45,209 nucleotides of DNA, taken from positions 1-45,209 of the forward strand of contig JAFMBT010000013.1 in the NCBI GenBank assembly GCA_017858325.1, given 5' to 3'. The position numbers were made by a program, and so were the translations under genes. A model generated the notes under the pieces. It was not told where the DNA came from, did not search any database, and saw nothing but the letters and a program-made list of their open reading frames with translations. How positions within the stretch are numbered: position 1 is the stretch's first letter; every line of letters starts with the position of its first letter. Positions 1 to 8,141 of this stretch are shown here, one piece after another. The stretch comes from Candidatus Planktophila sp. (lineage in GTDB: Bacteria > Actinomycetota > Actinomycetes > Nanopelagicales > Nanopelagicaceae).

Positions 1-111
1 GTCTCGATCGGTCTTGGTCTATTGAAGATAAAGACCATCGCAGTTGGAAATCTGCTACCCGCCCTGGCTCTTGCGCCAGTGATCGCTTGGGTTCTCCACC
101 AGTTCGTCTAG
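1..111 (+). CDS. C-terminal end of a DUF554-like membrane protein (partial)
   Basis: The first 111 bases are open in frame 1 and end in TAG at 109-111, giving the last 36 residues of a protein whose start lies left of the window. The tail is hydrophobic and contains the stretch KIKTIAVGNLLPALALAPVI. That resembles the conserved end of the DUF554 (YdfK-like) membrane family, which typically closes with a KI(R/K)VGNLLPAL motif. The function of DUF554 proteins is not established. With only the tail visible, the family call is a pattern match from memory and another polytopic membrane protein is possible. Confidence 0.5.
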   Translation, partial: VSIGLGLLKIKTIAVGNLLPALALAPVIAWVLHQFV

Positions 112-137
112 ATCCTGATTGAATCTAGATAGTTTTT
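107..137 (+). terminator. Putative intrinsic terminator after the DUF554-like gene
   Basis: A perfect 7-bp inverted repeat TCTAGAT / ATCTAGA (107-113 and 123-129) with a 9-base loop is followed by TAG and five T at 133-137. It overlaps the end of the upstream gene and the stop codon of the convergent dehydrogenase. The stem is short and AT-rich, so efficiency is uncertain. Confidence 0.4.
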
Positions 138-1168
138 GCGTCAATCACAAATCGATATTTCACATCACTGGCAACGGTGCGTTCGTAAGCCTCATCAACG
201 TACTCAGCGTTAATCACTTCGACGTCGCTAAGAATTGAATGTTGGGCACAGAAATCAATCATCTCTTGGATTTGCCCTATTCCACCTATCATAGAACCTG
301 CAAGTGACTTACGGCCATTGAGCAGAGCGCCAACCTGCACTGGGTACGGCGCTCCAGGAAGTCCAATTACAACTAGGGTCCCATCGATCTTGAGCGTCGC
401 GAGGTAGATATTGATATCTATCTGCGCACTAACAGTGTTAAGTATCAGATCGAAGCTCCTCTTTAAGGGCGTGAGATCTTGCGGCTCATGAACAACTATA
501 AATTCATCTGCGCCCATTGTTAGCGCATCTTCTCTCTTGGATTCTGAATGTGAGAGAACAGTGACATGTGCCCCGAGAGCATGTGCGAATTTAACTCCCA
601 TATGACCGAGACCGCCGAGTCCCATCACGGCAACGCGCGAACCCTTGCCTACCTTCCAGTGTTTGAGCGGTGAGTAAAGGGTAATTCCTGCACAGAGCAA
701 GGGGGCAACGCCATCGAGTGCAAGGGTCTTATCGATTTTAACGGCGTAATTTTCGTTAACGACAAATCTATTGCTATAACCACCCATCGCTACTGTGACA
801 CCGTCGCGTTCAACAGTGTTGTAGGTCCCTGTCATGCCACCATCACAGTACTGTTCTAATCCATCTCTACATGGCTGGCAATCGCGACAAGAGTCAATAA
901 AGACACCGACACCGATATGGTCACCGATGGCGAATTTTTTGACGGAGCTTCCAATCTCACGCACGACGCCAGCGATCTCATGTCCAGGGACCATGGGAAA
1001 GATCGAAGGGCCCCATTCTTCCCGAACTTGATGAATGTCAGAGTGGCAGATTCCGGCATAGGCAATATCAATCAGAACGTCATGCACGCCAACGCTTCGA
1101 CGCGTGAAATCGTGGCGCACAAAAGGAGCACCCTTACTCAAAGCGGCCAGACCTCGTACCTTTGTCAT
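125..1168 (-). CDS. Zinc-dependent alcohol dehydrogenase, cinnamyl-alcohol-dehydrogenase (CAD) type
   Basis: Predicted 347-residue NAD(P)-dependent alcohol/aldehyde oxidoreductase of the medium-chain family. Visible are catalytic zinc ligands Cys41 and His63-Glu64 in the GHE motif, the four structural zinc cysteines (Cys94, 97, 100, 108) and the Rossmann motif GLGGLG near residue 180. The open frame runs upstream to 1339, but that extension overlaps tdk. The ATG at 1166-1168 is preceded by AAGGAG at good spacing and gives the usual CAD N-terminus with the CHSDIH motif, so it is preferred. The physiological substrate cannot be read from the sequence; members reduce a range of aldehydes. It follows tdk by 22 bp on the same strand and may be cotranscribed. 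Confidence 0.9.
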   Translation of the reverse strand: MTKVRGLAALSKGAPFVRHDFTRRSVGVHDVLIDIAYAGICHSDIHQVREEWGPSIFPMVPGHEIAGVVREIGSSVKKFAIGDHIGVGVFIDSCRDCQPCRDGLEQYCDGGMTGTYNTVERDGVTVAMGGYSNRFVVNENYAVKIDKTLALDGVAPLLCAGITLYSPLKHWKVGKGSRVAVMGLGGLGHMGVKFAHALGAHVTVLSHSESKREDALTMGADEFIVVHEPQDLTPLKRSFDLILNTVSAQIDINIYLATLKIDGTLVVIGLPGAPYPVQVGALLNGRKSLAGSMIGGIGQIQEMIDFCAQHSILSDVEVINAEYVDEAYERTVASDVKYRFVIDAKTI

Positions 1169-1190
1169 ATTTCTCCTTATTTCATCTGAA

Positions 1191-1838
1191 TTACATCTGA
1201 TTAAACGGAAGTGAATCATGAGAGACGTGGCCAGCCCTCGAATTTCTCGCTGTGACTCCGCGCATATGGTGACGACGACAGAGAACTTCATAGGCAACTT
1301 CTGAACTGGCTCCAACATCGGCAACAACAACCTGTTCACCTTCAGTGACCATCACGCCATCAACGGTTCGTGCGTTATGCGTTGCTCTAGAGCCACACCA
1401 ACAGAGCGCTTCAACCTGCAGAGTACTCACTCGATCTGCCAATTCAACTAAACGTGCTGAACCAGGGAACAACTTTGTTCTGAAGTCGGCAAGGATTCCA
1501 AAGGCATACACTTCGATTCCTAAACCATCAACAATTCGTGCCAATTGTTCGATCTGCTCTGGCTGGTAGAACTGAGCTTCATCACAAATCACGTAATCAA
1601 TTCTCTCGCCCATAGAGAGTTTCTCGACGACAAATTTATGAATATCAAAACCAGGCAGAACTTCAATAGCAGGACTTGTTAAACCCAAACGAGAAGAAAT
1701 CTTGCCCGCACCCGCGCGATCTTGAGATGTAAAGATCAGGCCACCACGGCCGCGTTGCTGATGATTATGGGCTGTTTGCAGCGCGAGCGTAGATTTACCG
1801 CTATCCATCGTTCCGCAGTAGTAAATCAACTCAGCCAC
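1191..1838 (-). CDS. tdk: Thymidine kinase, type II
   Basis: A 215-residue cytosolic enzyme that phosphorylates (deoxy)thymidine with ATP in pyrimidine salvage. It shows the P-loop GTMDSGKS at residues 9-16, the DEAQF segment carrying the catalytic Glu, an FRTKLFPGS lasso-like segment, and two zinc-binding parts (CWCG and the later CRRHH) typical of type II thymidine kinases. Length is normal. The start codon is GTG at 1836-1838. A weak CAAGAT hexamer lies 7 bases upstream and no clear Shine-Dalgarno is present, so a leaderless start is possible. It sits between apt and the dehydrogenase on the minus strand, and apt plus tdk form a small nucleobase/nucleoside salvage cluster. Confidence 0.95.
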   Translation of the reverse strand: MAELIYYCGTMDSGKSTLALQTAHNHQQRGRGGLIFTSQDRAGAGKISSRLGLTSPAIEVLPGFDIHKFVVEKLSMGERIDYVICDEAQFYQPEQIEQLARIVDGLGIEVYAFGILADFRTKLFPGSARLVELADRVSTLQVEALCWCGSRATHNARTVDGVMVTEGEQVVVADVGASSEVAYEVLCRRHHMRGVTARNSRAGHVSHDSLPFNQM

Positions 1839-1903
1839 GGATCCGATCTTGCCACAAAGTTCTCGCCAAAGATGTCTAGGCGGGAGCAGGGCCTAAGGCT
1901 AAT

Positions 1904-2431
1904 TCAGTCGCTCTTGAGAGCGTGAAGGCAGATTCCGGGGGAGTGCGAAAGTATTCGTTGACGACCACCTAGCGCCGTGATCTCGCTAAGGACGGCGATA
2001 TCTGTCACAACACCACCAGCTCTTCGCACGAGATCTATCGCTGCAACAAGGGTTCCCCCTGTTGCCAAAACATCATCAACGAGAAGGACCCTTGACCCAA
2101 CGGCGAATGCATCGATATGGACTTCAATTTCATCGACGCCATACTCAAGGCCATATTGCTGGGAAAATGTTTGATAAGGAAGTTTCCCTTTCTTTCGAAT
2201 CGGCACAAAGCCGCAACCTTTTGCGATCGCGATGGCACTAGCGAAGATGAATCCTCGTGCTTCAATTCCTGCTACGACATTGCTATTCGGATCAATGTCA
2301 GCCATGGCGCTGACGACCGCCGTGAAGGCGTCAGCGTTGGCCAACACGGGGGTGATATCTTGGAAGAGAACTCCGGGCTGCGGATAATCTGGGGTAAAGC
2401 GAATCAGCTGAAGTGCATCATCAACGTTCAC
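1904..2431 (-). CDS. apt: Adenine phosphoribosyltransferase
   Basis: A 175-residue type I phosphoribosyltransferase that converts adenine and PRPP to AMP in purine salvage. The PRPP-binding motif VLLVDDVLATGG is intact. The N-terminal PQPGVLFQDITPVL segment and the GFIFA region match APT family proteins. The start is GTG at 2429-2431 with only a weak AGGCGG upstream. The gene lies 44 bp downstream of tRNA-Leu on the same strand and 65 bp upstream of tdk. It is probably transcribed from the tRNA promoter or from its own unrecognised one. Confidence 0.95.
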   Translation of the reverse strand: MNVDDALQLIRFTPDYPQPGVLFQDITPVLANADAFTAVVSAMADIDPNSNVVAGIEARGFIFASAIAIAKGCGFVPIRKKGKLPYQTFSQQYGLEYGVDEIEVHIDAFAVGSRVLLVDDVLATGGTLVAAIDLVRRAGGVVTDIAVLSEITALGGRQRILSHSPGICLHALKSD

Positions 2432-2475
2432 TCGTGCACCGCCTACTTTGTGAGTTTTCTGCAGGTAATCAATCG

Positions 2476-2559
2476 TGTCCGAACGGGGACTTGAACCCCG
2501 AAGCCCTTGCGGGCACTAGCACCTCAAGCTAGCGCGTCTGCCAATTCCGCCACCCGGAC
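2476..2559 (-). tRNA. tRNA-Leu (anticodon GAG)
   Basis: The reverse complement folds as an 84-base class II tRNA. It has acceptor stem GTCCGGG pairing with TTCGGAC, an anticodon stem CTAGC/GCTAG enclosing loop TTGAGGT (anticodon GAG), a long variable arm (GCCC GCAA GGGC) and a T-arm CGGGG-TTCAAGT-CCCCG. CCA is not encoded. The long variable arm and the anticodon identify leucine. Confidence 0.97.
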
Positions 2560-2582
2560 GAGATGTTCTTTTGCAAGCGCTC

Positions 2583-2611
2583 AGAGTATCAATCCAAGCC
2601 TGTCTAGGCAA
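2583..2611 (-). promoter_or_regulatory. Putative promoter of tRNA-Leu (-35 TTGCCT, 17-base spacer, -10 TACTCT)
   Basis: On the minus strand TTGCCT (2606-2611) is followed after exactly 17 bases by TACTCT (2583-2588). The -10 ends 23 bases before the tRNA 5' end, leaving room for a short 5' leader. Apt and possibly tdk lie downstream on the same strand. Confidence 0.5.
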
Positions 2612-2649
2612 AGCCGCTATGCAACTCTCGCTCATAGACCATCTTTTGG

Positions 2650-2657
2650 TAGATACT
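2650..2657 (+). promoter_or_regulatory. Putative -10 element for leaderless M20 hydrolase mRNA
   Basis: TAGATACT ends 6 bases before the ATG at 2664 and there is no Shine-Dalgarno. This spacing places the transcription start at or next to the A of ATG, the arrangement of actinobacterial leaderless genes. Confidence 0.45.
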
Positions 2658-2663
2658 TTGCTT

Positions 2664-3986
2664 ATGACATTAGATGCGCAGGCCCTGAGAGAAGAACTCG
2701 AATCAGAGACTATACGAATATGCCAAGAGTTGATTCGTATACCGAGTATAAATTTCGGTGAGGGTAGAGGAGATGAAAAGGCGGCAGCCGAATATGTTGT
2801 CGCCGAACTTGCTCGAGTTGGAATCGCTTCGCAGATTTATGAGTCTGCACCCAATCGTTGCAATGTTATCGCGCATCTCGAGAGTTTGAATCCAGATCGT
2901 CCGGGGCTAGTTGTTCACGGACATCTCGATGTTGTTCCTGCAATGGCTGAGGAGTGGAGCATTGACCCATTCGGTGGAATTCTCAAGGATGGATTTATCT
3001 GGGGTCGTGGCGCTGTAGATATGAAGAATATGGATGCCATGATTCTTGCAGTCGTTTGTCAATGGGCTCGTATCGGATACAAACCACCACGTCCTATCAC
3101 TCTCGCCTTCTTTGCCGATGAAGAGGCAGGTAGTAGCTACGGCTCGCGCTGGATGGTTGCAGAACACCCAGATGCCTTCAAAGGTTGCACGGAAGCTATC
3201 TCAGAGGTAGGCGGATTTTCGGTCACCCTTCCTAACGCGAAGCGTTTTTATTTTGTGGAGACTGCCGAAAAAGGTATCCACTGGATGCGCTTAGTCGCTA
3301 ATGGTCGCGCGGGCCATGGTTCTGTCATCAATGAAGAGAATGCAATCACTCGCATCTCCGAGGCGGTTGCAAAGATCGGAAATTATGATTGGCCACAGCG
3401 CTATACCGCAACTGTCAAACGACTATTTGAGACTGTTGCCAAAGCATCTGGAAAACCCTTCGATTTGGAAGATTTGAGACCTCTGTTGAGCGAATTTGGG
3501 AACACTTCTCGAATGATTGGTGCGACGCTGCAAAATACAGCGAACCCATCGATGCTCTCTGCCGGCTATAAGGAAAATGTCATACCGGGTGAGGCAACAG
3601 CCGTCGTTGACGGCCGTTTTCTACCGGGATATGAAGATGAGATGAACGCAACCATTCAAGAGATCGTAGGGCCTGATATTCGCATCGAAACTATTGTCAC
3701 TGATATCGCTCTGGAAGTTCCCTTCGAAGGTGACTTGGTTGAGGCCATGTGTGCTGCATTGGTTAAATATGATCCAGATGGAATACCGGTACCGTTTACG
3801 ATGAGTGGTGGAACCGATAACAAAGCGCTTTCGAAGATCGGAATTATTGGTTATGGATTCTCTCCGCTGAAGCTCGATCCGGAGTTAGACTTCATGGCGC
3901 TATTTCACGGAGTTGACGAAAGAGTTCCGGTCGAAGGCCTCAGATTTGGGGTTAATGTCTTGAAGGATCTCTTAGAAAATTCTTGA
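2664..3986 (+). CDS. M20/M25/M40 family metallohydrolase (DapE/ArgE-like)
   Basis: A 440-residue dizinc amidohydrolase of the M20 family. Visible metal and catalytic residues are His87 and Asp89 (HGHLDVVP), the bridging Asp119 (GAVDMKN), the Glu153-Glu154 pair (EEAGS) and a C-terminal FHGVDE histidine. The open frame extends upstream to 2571, but the extension covers an intergenic stretch. The ATG at 2664 gives a family-like N-terminus and sits 6 bases after a -10-like TAGATACT. The gene is at the position of M. tuberculosis Rv2141c (annotated dapE2) in a collinear neighbourhood. Substrate is unproven: dipeptide, N-acyl amino acid and succinyl-diaminopimelate hydrolysis are all plausible. Its 3' end overlaps the convergent aldo/keto reductase by 15 bp. 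Confidence 0.85.
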   Translation: MTLDAQALREELESETIRICQELIRIPSINFGEGRGDEKAAAEYVVAELARVGIASQIYESAPNRCNVIAHLESLNPDRPGLVVHGHLDVVPAMAEEWSIDPFGGILKDGFIWGRGAVDMKNMDAMILAVVCQWARIGYKPPRPITLAFFADEEAGSSYGSRWMVAEHPDAFKGCTEAISEVGGFSVTLPNAKRFYFVETAEKGIHWMRLVANGRAGHGSVINEENAITRISEAVAKIGNYDWPQRYTATVKRLFETVAKASGKPFDLEDLRPLLSEFGNTSRMIGATLQNTANPSMLSAGYKENVIPGEATAVVDGRFLPGYEDEMNATIQEIVGPDIRIETIVTDIALEVPFEGDLVEAMCAALVKYDPDGIPVPFTMSGGTDNKALSKIGIIGYGFSPLKLDPELDFMALFHGVDERVPVEGLRFGVNVLKDLLENS

Positions 3987-4922
3987 TACATCATCAAGTG
4001 CGCTACGAACGATCGCAGGAAGAGTAATCTCTTCAACTGTGAGAACACCGCGCAGTTGAGCACCAGTGCGCGCACCCACGATTGCGCTTGTGACACCAGG
4101 CGCATCTCGTACCCAGGCAAGGGCCACTTCAAGTGGTGAATATCCCAAACCACCTGCGGCAGCAGCGACCGCCTCGACAATTCTCGAACTATTTTCATCT
4201 AAATACGGAGCGATAAAATTTGCGAAGTGAGGTGTTGCACCGCGTGAATCGGCCGGTATTGATTGGCGATATTTTCCGGTGAGAACCCCTCGTCCAAGAG
4301 GTGACCACGCAAGAATGCCGACACCCAAGGAATGGGCACAGTCCATAACTTCTTCTTCGATGGATCTATTAAGAAGTGAGTATTCGCTTTGGATTGTTGC
4401 AATAGGTGCCTTCGCAGTATTCGCCTCTTGCAGCGTAATTGTACGAGCGCTCTGCCATCCATTAAAGTTACTGATACCAACATACCGAGCTTTCCCAGAT
4501 GAGTATGCGTAATCAAGTGCTGACAAAGTATCTTCCAACGCATTATCCGCATCCCACGTATGAATTTGCCAAAGATCTATATAGTCACTACCCAATCGTG
4601 TGAGAGATTTATCAAGCTCGGAAATCAGGTGGTGACGTGAGTTGTTAACTGAACGAATACCGTCAGGAAAGGCGACGCCGGCCTTTGTCGCAATCACGAG
4701 ATCTTCGCGGGATACGATAGTTCCGATGAGGCCACCGATTACTCGTTCTGCGTCACCATTGGCATAGGTGGAGGCGGTATCGATAAAGTTTCCGCCTACC
4801 TCAACAAAAGAGCGTAACTGCTCGGCTGCTTCATGGGTATCTGTGTCGCGACCCCAGGTCATCGTTCCGAGCCCAATACGAGAGAGCTCGAGTCCTGACT
4901 GACCGGCTCGTCTTTTTATCAT
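3972..4922 (-). CDS. Aldo/keto reductase
   Basis: A 316-residue NADPH-dependent TIM-barrel oxidoreductase. The catalytic tetrad is visible: Asp48 and Tyr53 in DTASTYANG, Lys80 in ATKAG, and the His of DLWQIHTWD. The start is taken as the ATG at 4920-4922, with an AGGGTGG Shine-Dalgarno 5 bases upstream; an in-frame GTG at 4929-4931 would add three residues. The substrate is unknown; this AKR subgroup includes many general carbonyl reductases. It is transcribed alone, divergent from the phosphatase gene and overlapping the M20 gene tail to tail. Confidence 0.88.
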   Translation of the reverse strand: MIKRRAGQSGLELSRIGLGTMTWGRDTDTHEAAEQLRSFVEVGGNFIDTASTYANGDAERVIGGLIGTIVSREDLVIATKAGVAFPDGIRSVNNSRHHLISELDKSLTRLGSDYIDLWQIHTWDADNALEDTLSALDYAYSSGKARYVGISNFNGWQSARTITLQEANTAKAPIATIQSEYSLLNRSIEEEVMDCAHSLGVGILAWSPLGRGVLTGKYRQSIPADSRGATPHFANFIAPYLDENSSRIVEAVAAAAGGLGYSPLEVALAWVRDAPGVTSAIVGARTGAQLRGVLTVEEITLPAIVRSALDDVSRIF

Positions 4923-4958
4923 GGACGCCACCCTAGCAAGCCAACAATGTTAAAGAGC

Positions 4959-4966
4959 GATAATCT
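4959..4966 (+). promoter_or_regulatory. Putative -10 element of the phosphatase-DUF3090-SCO1664 operon
   Basis: GATAATCT ends 6 bases before the ATG at 4973. The GGAG next to the ATG is too close to act as a Shine-Dalgarno, so a leaderless transcript is the simpler reading. Confidence 0.4.
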
Positions 4967-4972
4967 TCGGAG

Positions 4973-5638
4973 ATGTCACGAATCGTTCTCTTAAGGCACG
5001 CGCACTCCACTGCCAATCTGAAGAACGTTCTTGCCGGTCGTACTGAAGGAGTTGCGCTTAGTAGTAAAGGCGAGAACCAGGCAGCAGAACTTGTTGTGCG
5101 AATCGGAAAATCTCGTTTTGACGCCGTCGTTGTCAGCCCGATCGAACGCTGTTCACAGACTATCGCGCCGTGGCTTGCAGCCTACGGTAACGGAATAGTT
5201 CCGCTCGTTGATGAAGGTTTTTCTGAGGTTGATTATGGAACATGGACGGGGAAGTCTCTCGCAGTGCTACAACGGAATAAGTTATGGAAGATTGTGCAAG
5301 AACATCCAAGTCAGATGGTATTCCCGCAGGGGGAGTCGTTGATGGAGATGCAATCGCGGGCAGTGGCATCCTTCCACAAAGTTAATAACCTGAAAGGGAG
5401 AAATCCACGCCTCATTGTGAGCCACGGTGATGTCATCAAATCAATCGTCGCTCATGTTCTCGGCATGCATCTAGATGATTTTCAGCGATTGGTTATTGAG
5501 CCCGCCTCAATGACGGTAATTGAAACGCAGAACGGGATCAGTCGCCTTACCTCTTTCAACGATCAGAAGAGCGTAGTCTCAGGCAAGGAGTCGAAAGGAT
5601 CTTTCGCTCTCGGTGGCTCTACTGGAAACCGCCCTTGA
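4973..5638 (+). CDS. Histidine phosphatase family protein (MSMEG_4193-like)
   Basis: A 221-residue member of the phosphoglycerate-mutase-like histidine phosphatase superfamily. It has the RHG-type motif LRHAHS at residues 7-12 with the predicted phospho-acceptor His9, a conserved SPIERCSQT segment and the second catalytic histidine in VSHGD. In many actinobacteria this subfamily is the first gene of a conserved trio with DUF3090 and SCO1664-family proteins, and the same order is present here. The trio's substrate and role are not known to me. The stop overlaps the next ATG by one base (TGATG), which suggests translational coupling. The C-terminal 25 or so residues are Ser/Gly/Lys-rich and probably disordered. 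Confidence 0.85.
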   Translation: MSRIVLLRHAHSTANLKNVLAGRTEGVALSSKGENQAAELVVRIGKSRFDAVVVSPIERCSQTIAPWLAAYGNGIVPLVDEGFSEVDYGTWTGKSLAVLQRNKLWKIVQEHPSQMVFPQGESLMEMQSRAVASFHKVNNLKGRNPRLIVSHGDVIKSIVAHVLGMHLDDFQRLVIEPASMTVIETQNGISRLTSFNDQKSVVSGKESKGSFALGGSTGNRP

Positions 5639-6165
5639 TGTCAGCACAACAGTGGAATTTTGATAAACCTGACAGATTTATTGTCGGAACTATCGGGGCA
5701 CCAGGGGAGCGAGAGTTCTACTGTCAAGTCAGACAAGGTGCGTCGCTAGTTTCACTAGCAATTGAAAAATCTCAGGCGTCGGCTCTGGCGCAACGAATCT
5801 CCACCATAATTCGTGAAGTAAAGAAAAATACTCCCTTAAATTCAGTGCAACCGATGAAAAGTGATGATGGACCGCTAGAACTTCCCTTGGATAGCGAATT
5901 CACGGTAGGAGCAATAGGTATCGCTTTCGATCCGAGTGGTTTAGAAATCGAGATTTCTTTTAGATCAGATCTGGATCAGAGTGAGGATTCTTCTGAGTCT
6001 GAATTACCTACCGTTGAAGTTCGCCTTGATCTCTCTTTGGCGCTTGCCTTTGTCGCAAGAACCCAAGCGCTGGTAGCGGGAGGGCGACCTCTCTGTCCAT
6101 TCTGTATTTCCCCCATCAATCCCGAAGGACATTTATGTCCTAGAGCAAATGGTTATCGGCGATGA
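5638..6165 (+). CDS. DUF3090 family protein
   Basis: A 175-residue protein matching actinobacterial DUF3090: an N-terminal FDKPDRFIVGTIGAPGEREF segment and a C-terminal cysteine cluster CPFC followed by a third cysteine in HLC, which could bind zinc. No catalytic function is known. The ATG at 5638 is preferred over the in-frame TTG three bases earlier because it forms the TGATG junction with the phosphatase. The 3' end overlaps the next gene by 4 bases (ATGA), so the three genes look like one coupled operon. The acidic, Ser-rich stretch around residues 110-125 is probably a flexible loop. Confidence 0.85.
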   Translation: MSAQQWNFDKPDRFIVGTIGAPGEREFYCQVRQGASLVSLAIEKSQASALAQRISTIIREVKKNTPLNSVQPMKSDDGPLELPLDSEFTVGAIGIAFDPSGLEIEISFRSDLDQSEDSSESELPTVEVRLDLSLALAFVARTQALVAGGRPLCPFCISPINPEGHLCPRANGYRR

Positions 6166-6887
6166 GCCCGCTTGATCGCGGGTGGGTACGTCACAGTCAA
6201 GAGATCGCAGCAGAGGGTGATCTAGAGATTACTGGACGACTAGTTGACGCCTCTAATGCAACGCTATTCGGAACAGTGACGTTAGGTAAAGAAAATTTCC
6301 AAGTGATCTATAAACCAGTAGCGGGTGAGAGGCCACTCTGGGATTTTGTCGACGGAACACTGGCAGATCGTGAGTATGCCTCTTTCTTGCTCAGCGATGT
6401 GACTGGTTTCGATCTAGTTCCTCCAACGATTCTACGAGAAGGTCCGGCGGGCTTTGGCATGGTGCAACGATGGATTGATATCGATGAGTCAATTGAGCTT
6501 GCTCAATTCTTCGCCAATGATTTTCCAGCTCTCAGGGAACTGGCGATCTTTGACGCAATAGTCAATAACACCGATCGCAAGATTGGACACTTATTGCCAG
6601 CTAAAGATGGACATCTCTTTGCCTGTGATCACGGAGTAACTTTTCATGAAGAAGATAAGTTGCGGACAGTTCTCTGGCAGTGGGCAGGTGATGACCTCAC
6701 CGAGCACGAAATCTCCAGGTTGCAAGAGATTGCCAGGATAGTCAGTGAAAAAGCTGAGCTATTTTCCCCACACATTACCTCTCGCGAATTTTTCGCTCTT
6801 AAGGATCGGATCTCCCGATTGATTGATCAAGCGAAGATGCCATCACCGAGCGAAGATTGGCCACCGATACCGTGGCCCGCGTATTAA
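6162..6887 (+). CDS. SCO1664-family protein with kinase-like (PI3K/HipA-like) fold
   Basis: A 241-residue protein of the SCO1664 family. Three kinase-like features can be read: an invariant-looking Lys51 in VIYKP, a catalytic-loop-like NNTDRKIGHLL with Asp138, and a metal-binding-like CDHGVTFH with Asp156 in the place of DFG. The retention of all three suggests an active phosphotransferase of the PI3/4-kinase or HipA-like superfamily, but no substrate is known. The start ATG overlaps the DUF3090 stop by 4 bases. The stop (TAA at 6885-6887) overlaps a -10-like TAAGAT that appears to drive mshC. Confidence 0.8.
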   Translation: MSPLDRGWVRHSQEIAAEGDLEITGRLVDASNATLFGTVTLGKENFQVIYKPVAGERPLWDFVDGTLADREYASFLLSDVTGFDLVPPTILREGPAGFGMVQRWIDIDESIELAQFFANDFPALRELAIFDAIVNNTDRKIGHLLPAKDGHLFACDHGVTFHEEDKLRTVLWQWAGDDLTEHEISRLQEIARIVSEKAELFSPHITSREFFALKDRISRLIDQAKMPSPSEDWPPIPWPAY

Positions 6888-6890
6888 GAT
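6885..6890 (+). promoter_or_regulatory. Putative -10 element for leaderless mshC mRNA
   Basis: TAAGAT ends exactly 6 bases before the ATG at 6897 and no Shine-Dalgarno is present. The same hexamer at the same spacing precedes trmI (13982-13987). It would give mshC a promoter separate from the upstream trio. Confidence 0.5.
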
Positions 6891-6896
6891 TTCGAT

Positions 6897-8141
6897 ATGA
6901 AATCGTGGGCTGGACCGAGCTACCCGAAAGAACCTAGCTCCCGTGCCGATGTCCCGGTTCTTAACCTCTTTAATACTGCCTCTGCACAGATCGAGCCGGT
7001 AGAAGTAAAAGATTTTTACCGCATGTATGTCTGTGGAATAACTCCATACGATGCAACTCACCTCGGACATGCCAGCACCTACATCTCCTTCGATCTAGTT
7101 AATCGCTATCTTCGATTCTCCGGTGCAACTGTTGCTTTCGTTGAAAATATCACTGACATTGATGATCCTTTGCTGGAGCGAGCCCTGCGTGATGGCGTGG
7201 ATTGGCAAGACCTCGCCCATTCACAGATTGAGTTATTTCGGGGTGACATGGTCGCTCTCCGGGTGATCCCACCAGATCATTACATAGGGGTTGTCGAGGC
7301 AATGAATCAGATTATTAAATCCATTCTTCTCTTGCAGAAAGAAGACTCTCTCTACGCTGTTGAAGGAGATCTTTACTTTCGTGTACGACGAGACCCAGAA
7401 TTTTTACAACGATCACATATCTCGTCGAGTGCGGCCCTTGAGATTTTTTCACAACGTGGGGGAGACCCTGACCGTGCTGGAAAAGAAGATCGACTTGATG
7501 CCTTGGTCTGGCGAAGGCAGCGTCCTGGTGAGCCGGGATGGCCGAGTCCCTTTGGAATGGGAAGACCGGGTTGGCATATCGAATGTTCAGCTATCGCACT
7601 GCATTACCTCAATCCTTCGCCTCAGGATGATTATGCAATTGATATCCAAGGCGGCGGAAGTGATCTCATATTTCCGCACCATGATATGTCGGCGGCGCAA
7701 GGACTGATCGCAACGGGTCAAAAGTTCGCTCGATCATTTATTCATACTGGGATGGTCGGTCTCGATGGTGAGAAAATGAGTAAGTCGCTAGGAAATCTTG
7801 TCTTCGTATCACGTTTACTAGCTGATGGTATTGATCCGATGTCTATCCGACTTGCCCTGATGGGCCATCACTACAGAAGTGATCATATGTGGAGCGCGCC
7901 TGAGATAAATCATGCTGAGAATCTTGTCAGTCGTCTGCGACTCAATTTATCTCGCGTGGAAGTCGCAGAGACTTCTCCTGTCATGGTTGAAATATGTATT
8001 GCTATGTCACAGGATCTTAATACTGAAAGGGTAATTGCCTTACTTGTCACCTGGTGCGAGCAAACTGAGAGTGGCCAGAGCGGCGGATCTGCTGGTGAGT
8101 TAGCCCGATTCCTTGATGAATTACTTGGTCTAGCTTTTTAA
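6897..8141 (+). CDS. mshC: Cysteine:1D-myo-inosityl 2-amino-2-deoxy-alpha-D-glucopyranoside ligase (mycothiol biosynthesis)
   Basis: A 414-residue class I aminoacyl-tRNA-synthetase-like enzyme that attaches cysteine to GlcN-Ins in ATP-dependent mycothiol synthesis. It has the MshC-specific CGITPYDATHLGHAS block (residues 46-60) carrying the zinc ligand Cys46 and the HIGH-equivalent HLGH, the WHIECSAIAL zinc site and the KMSKS loop at residues 293-297. The N-terminus (MKSW...P) also fits MshC rather than CysS. Full length. It implies the organism uses mycothiol as its thiol buffer, a hallmark of Actinobacteria. It follows the SCO1664-like gene by 9 bp but appears to have its own leaderless promoter, and it abuts the convergent PAC2 gene with no spacer. 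Confidence 0.95.
   Translation: MKSWAGPSYPKEPSSRADVPVLNLFNTASAQIEPVEVKDFYRMYVCGITPYDATHLGHASTYISFDLVNRYLRFSGATVAFVENITDIDDPLLERALRDGVDWQDLAHSQIELFRGDMVALRVIPPDHYIGVVEAMNQIIKSILLLQKEDSLYAVEGDLYFRVRRDPEFLQRSHISSSAALEIFSQRGGDPDRAGKEDRLDALVWRRQRPGEPGWPSPFGMGRPGWHIECSAIALHYLNPSPQDDYAIDIQGGGSDLIFPHHDMSAAQGLIATGQKFARSFIHTGMVGLDGEKMSKSLGNLVFVSRLLADGIDPMSIRLALMGHHYRSDHMWSAPEINHAENLVSRLRLNLSRVEVAETSPVMVEICIAMSQDLNTERVIALLVTWCEQTESGQSGGSAGELARFLDELLGLAF

Noticed and set aside
1169-1339. 57-residue N-terminal extension of the alcohol dehydrogenase frame
   Set aside because: It overlaps tdk coding DNA; the ATG at 1168 has a strong Shine-Dalgarno and gives the family N-terminus.
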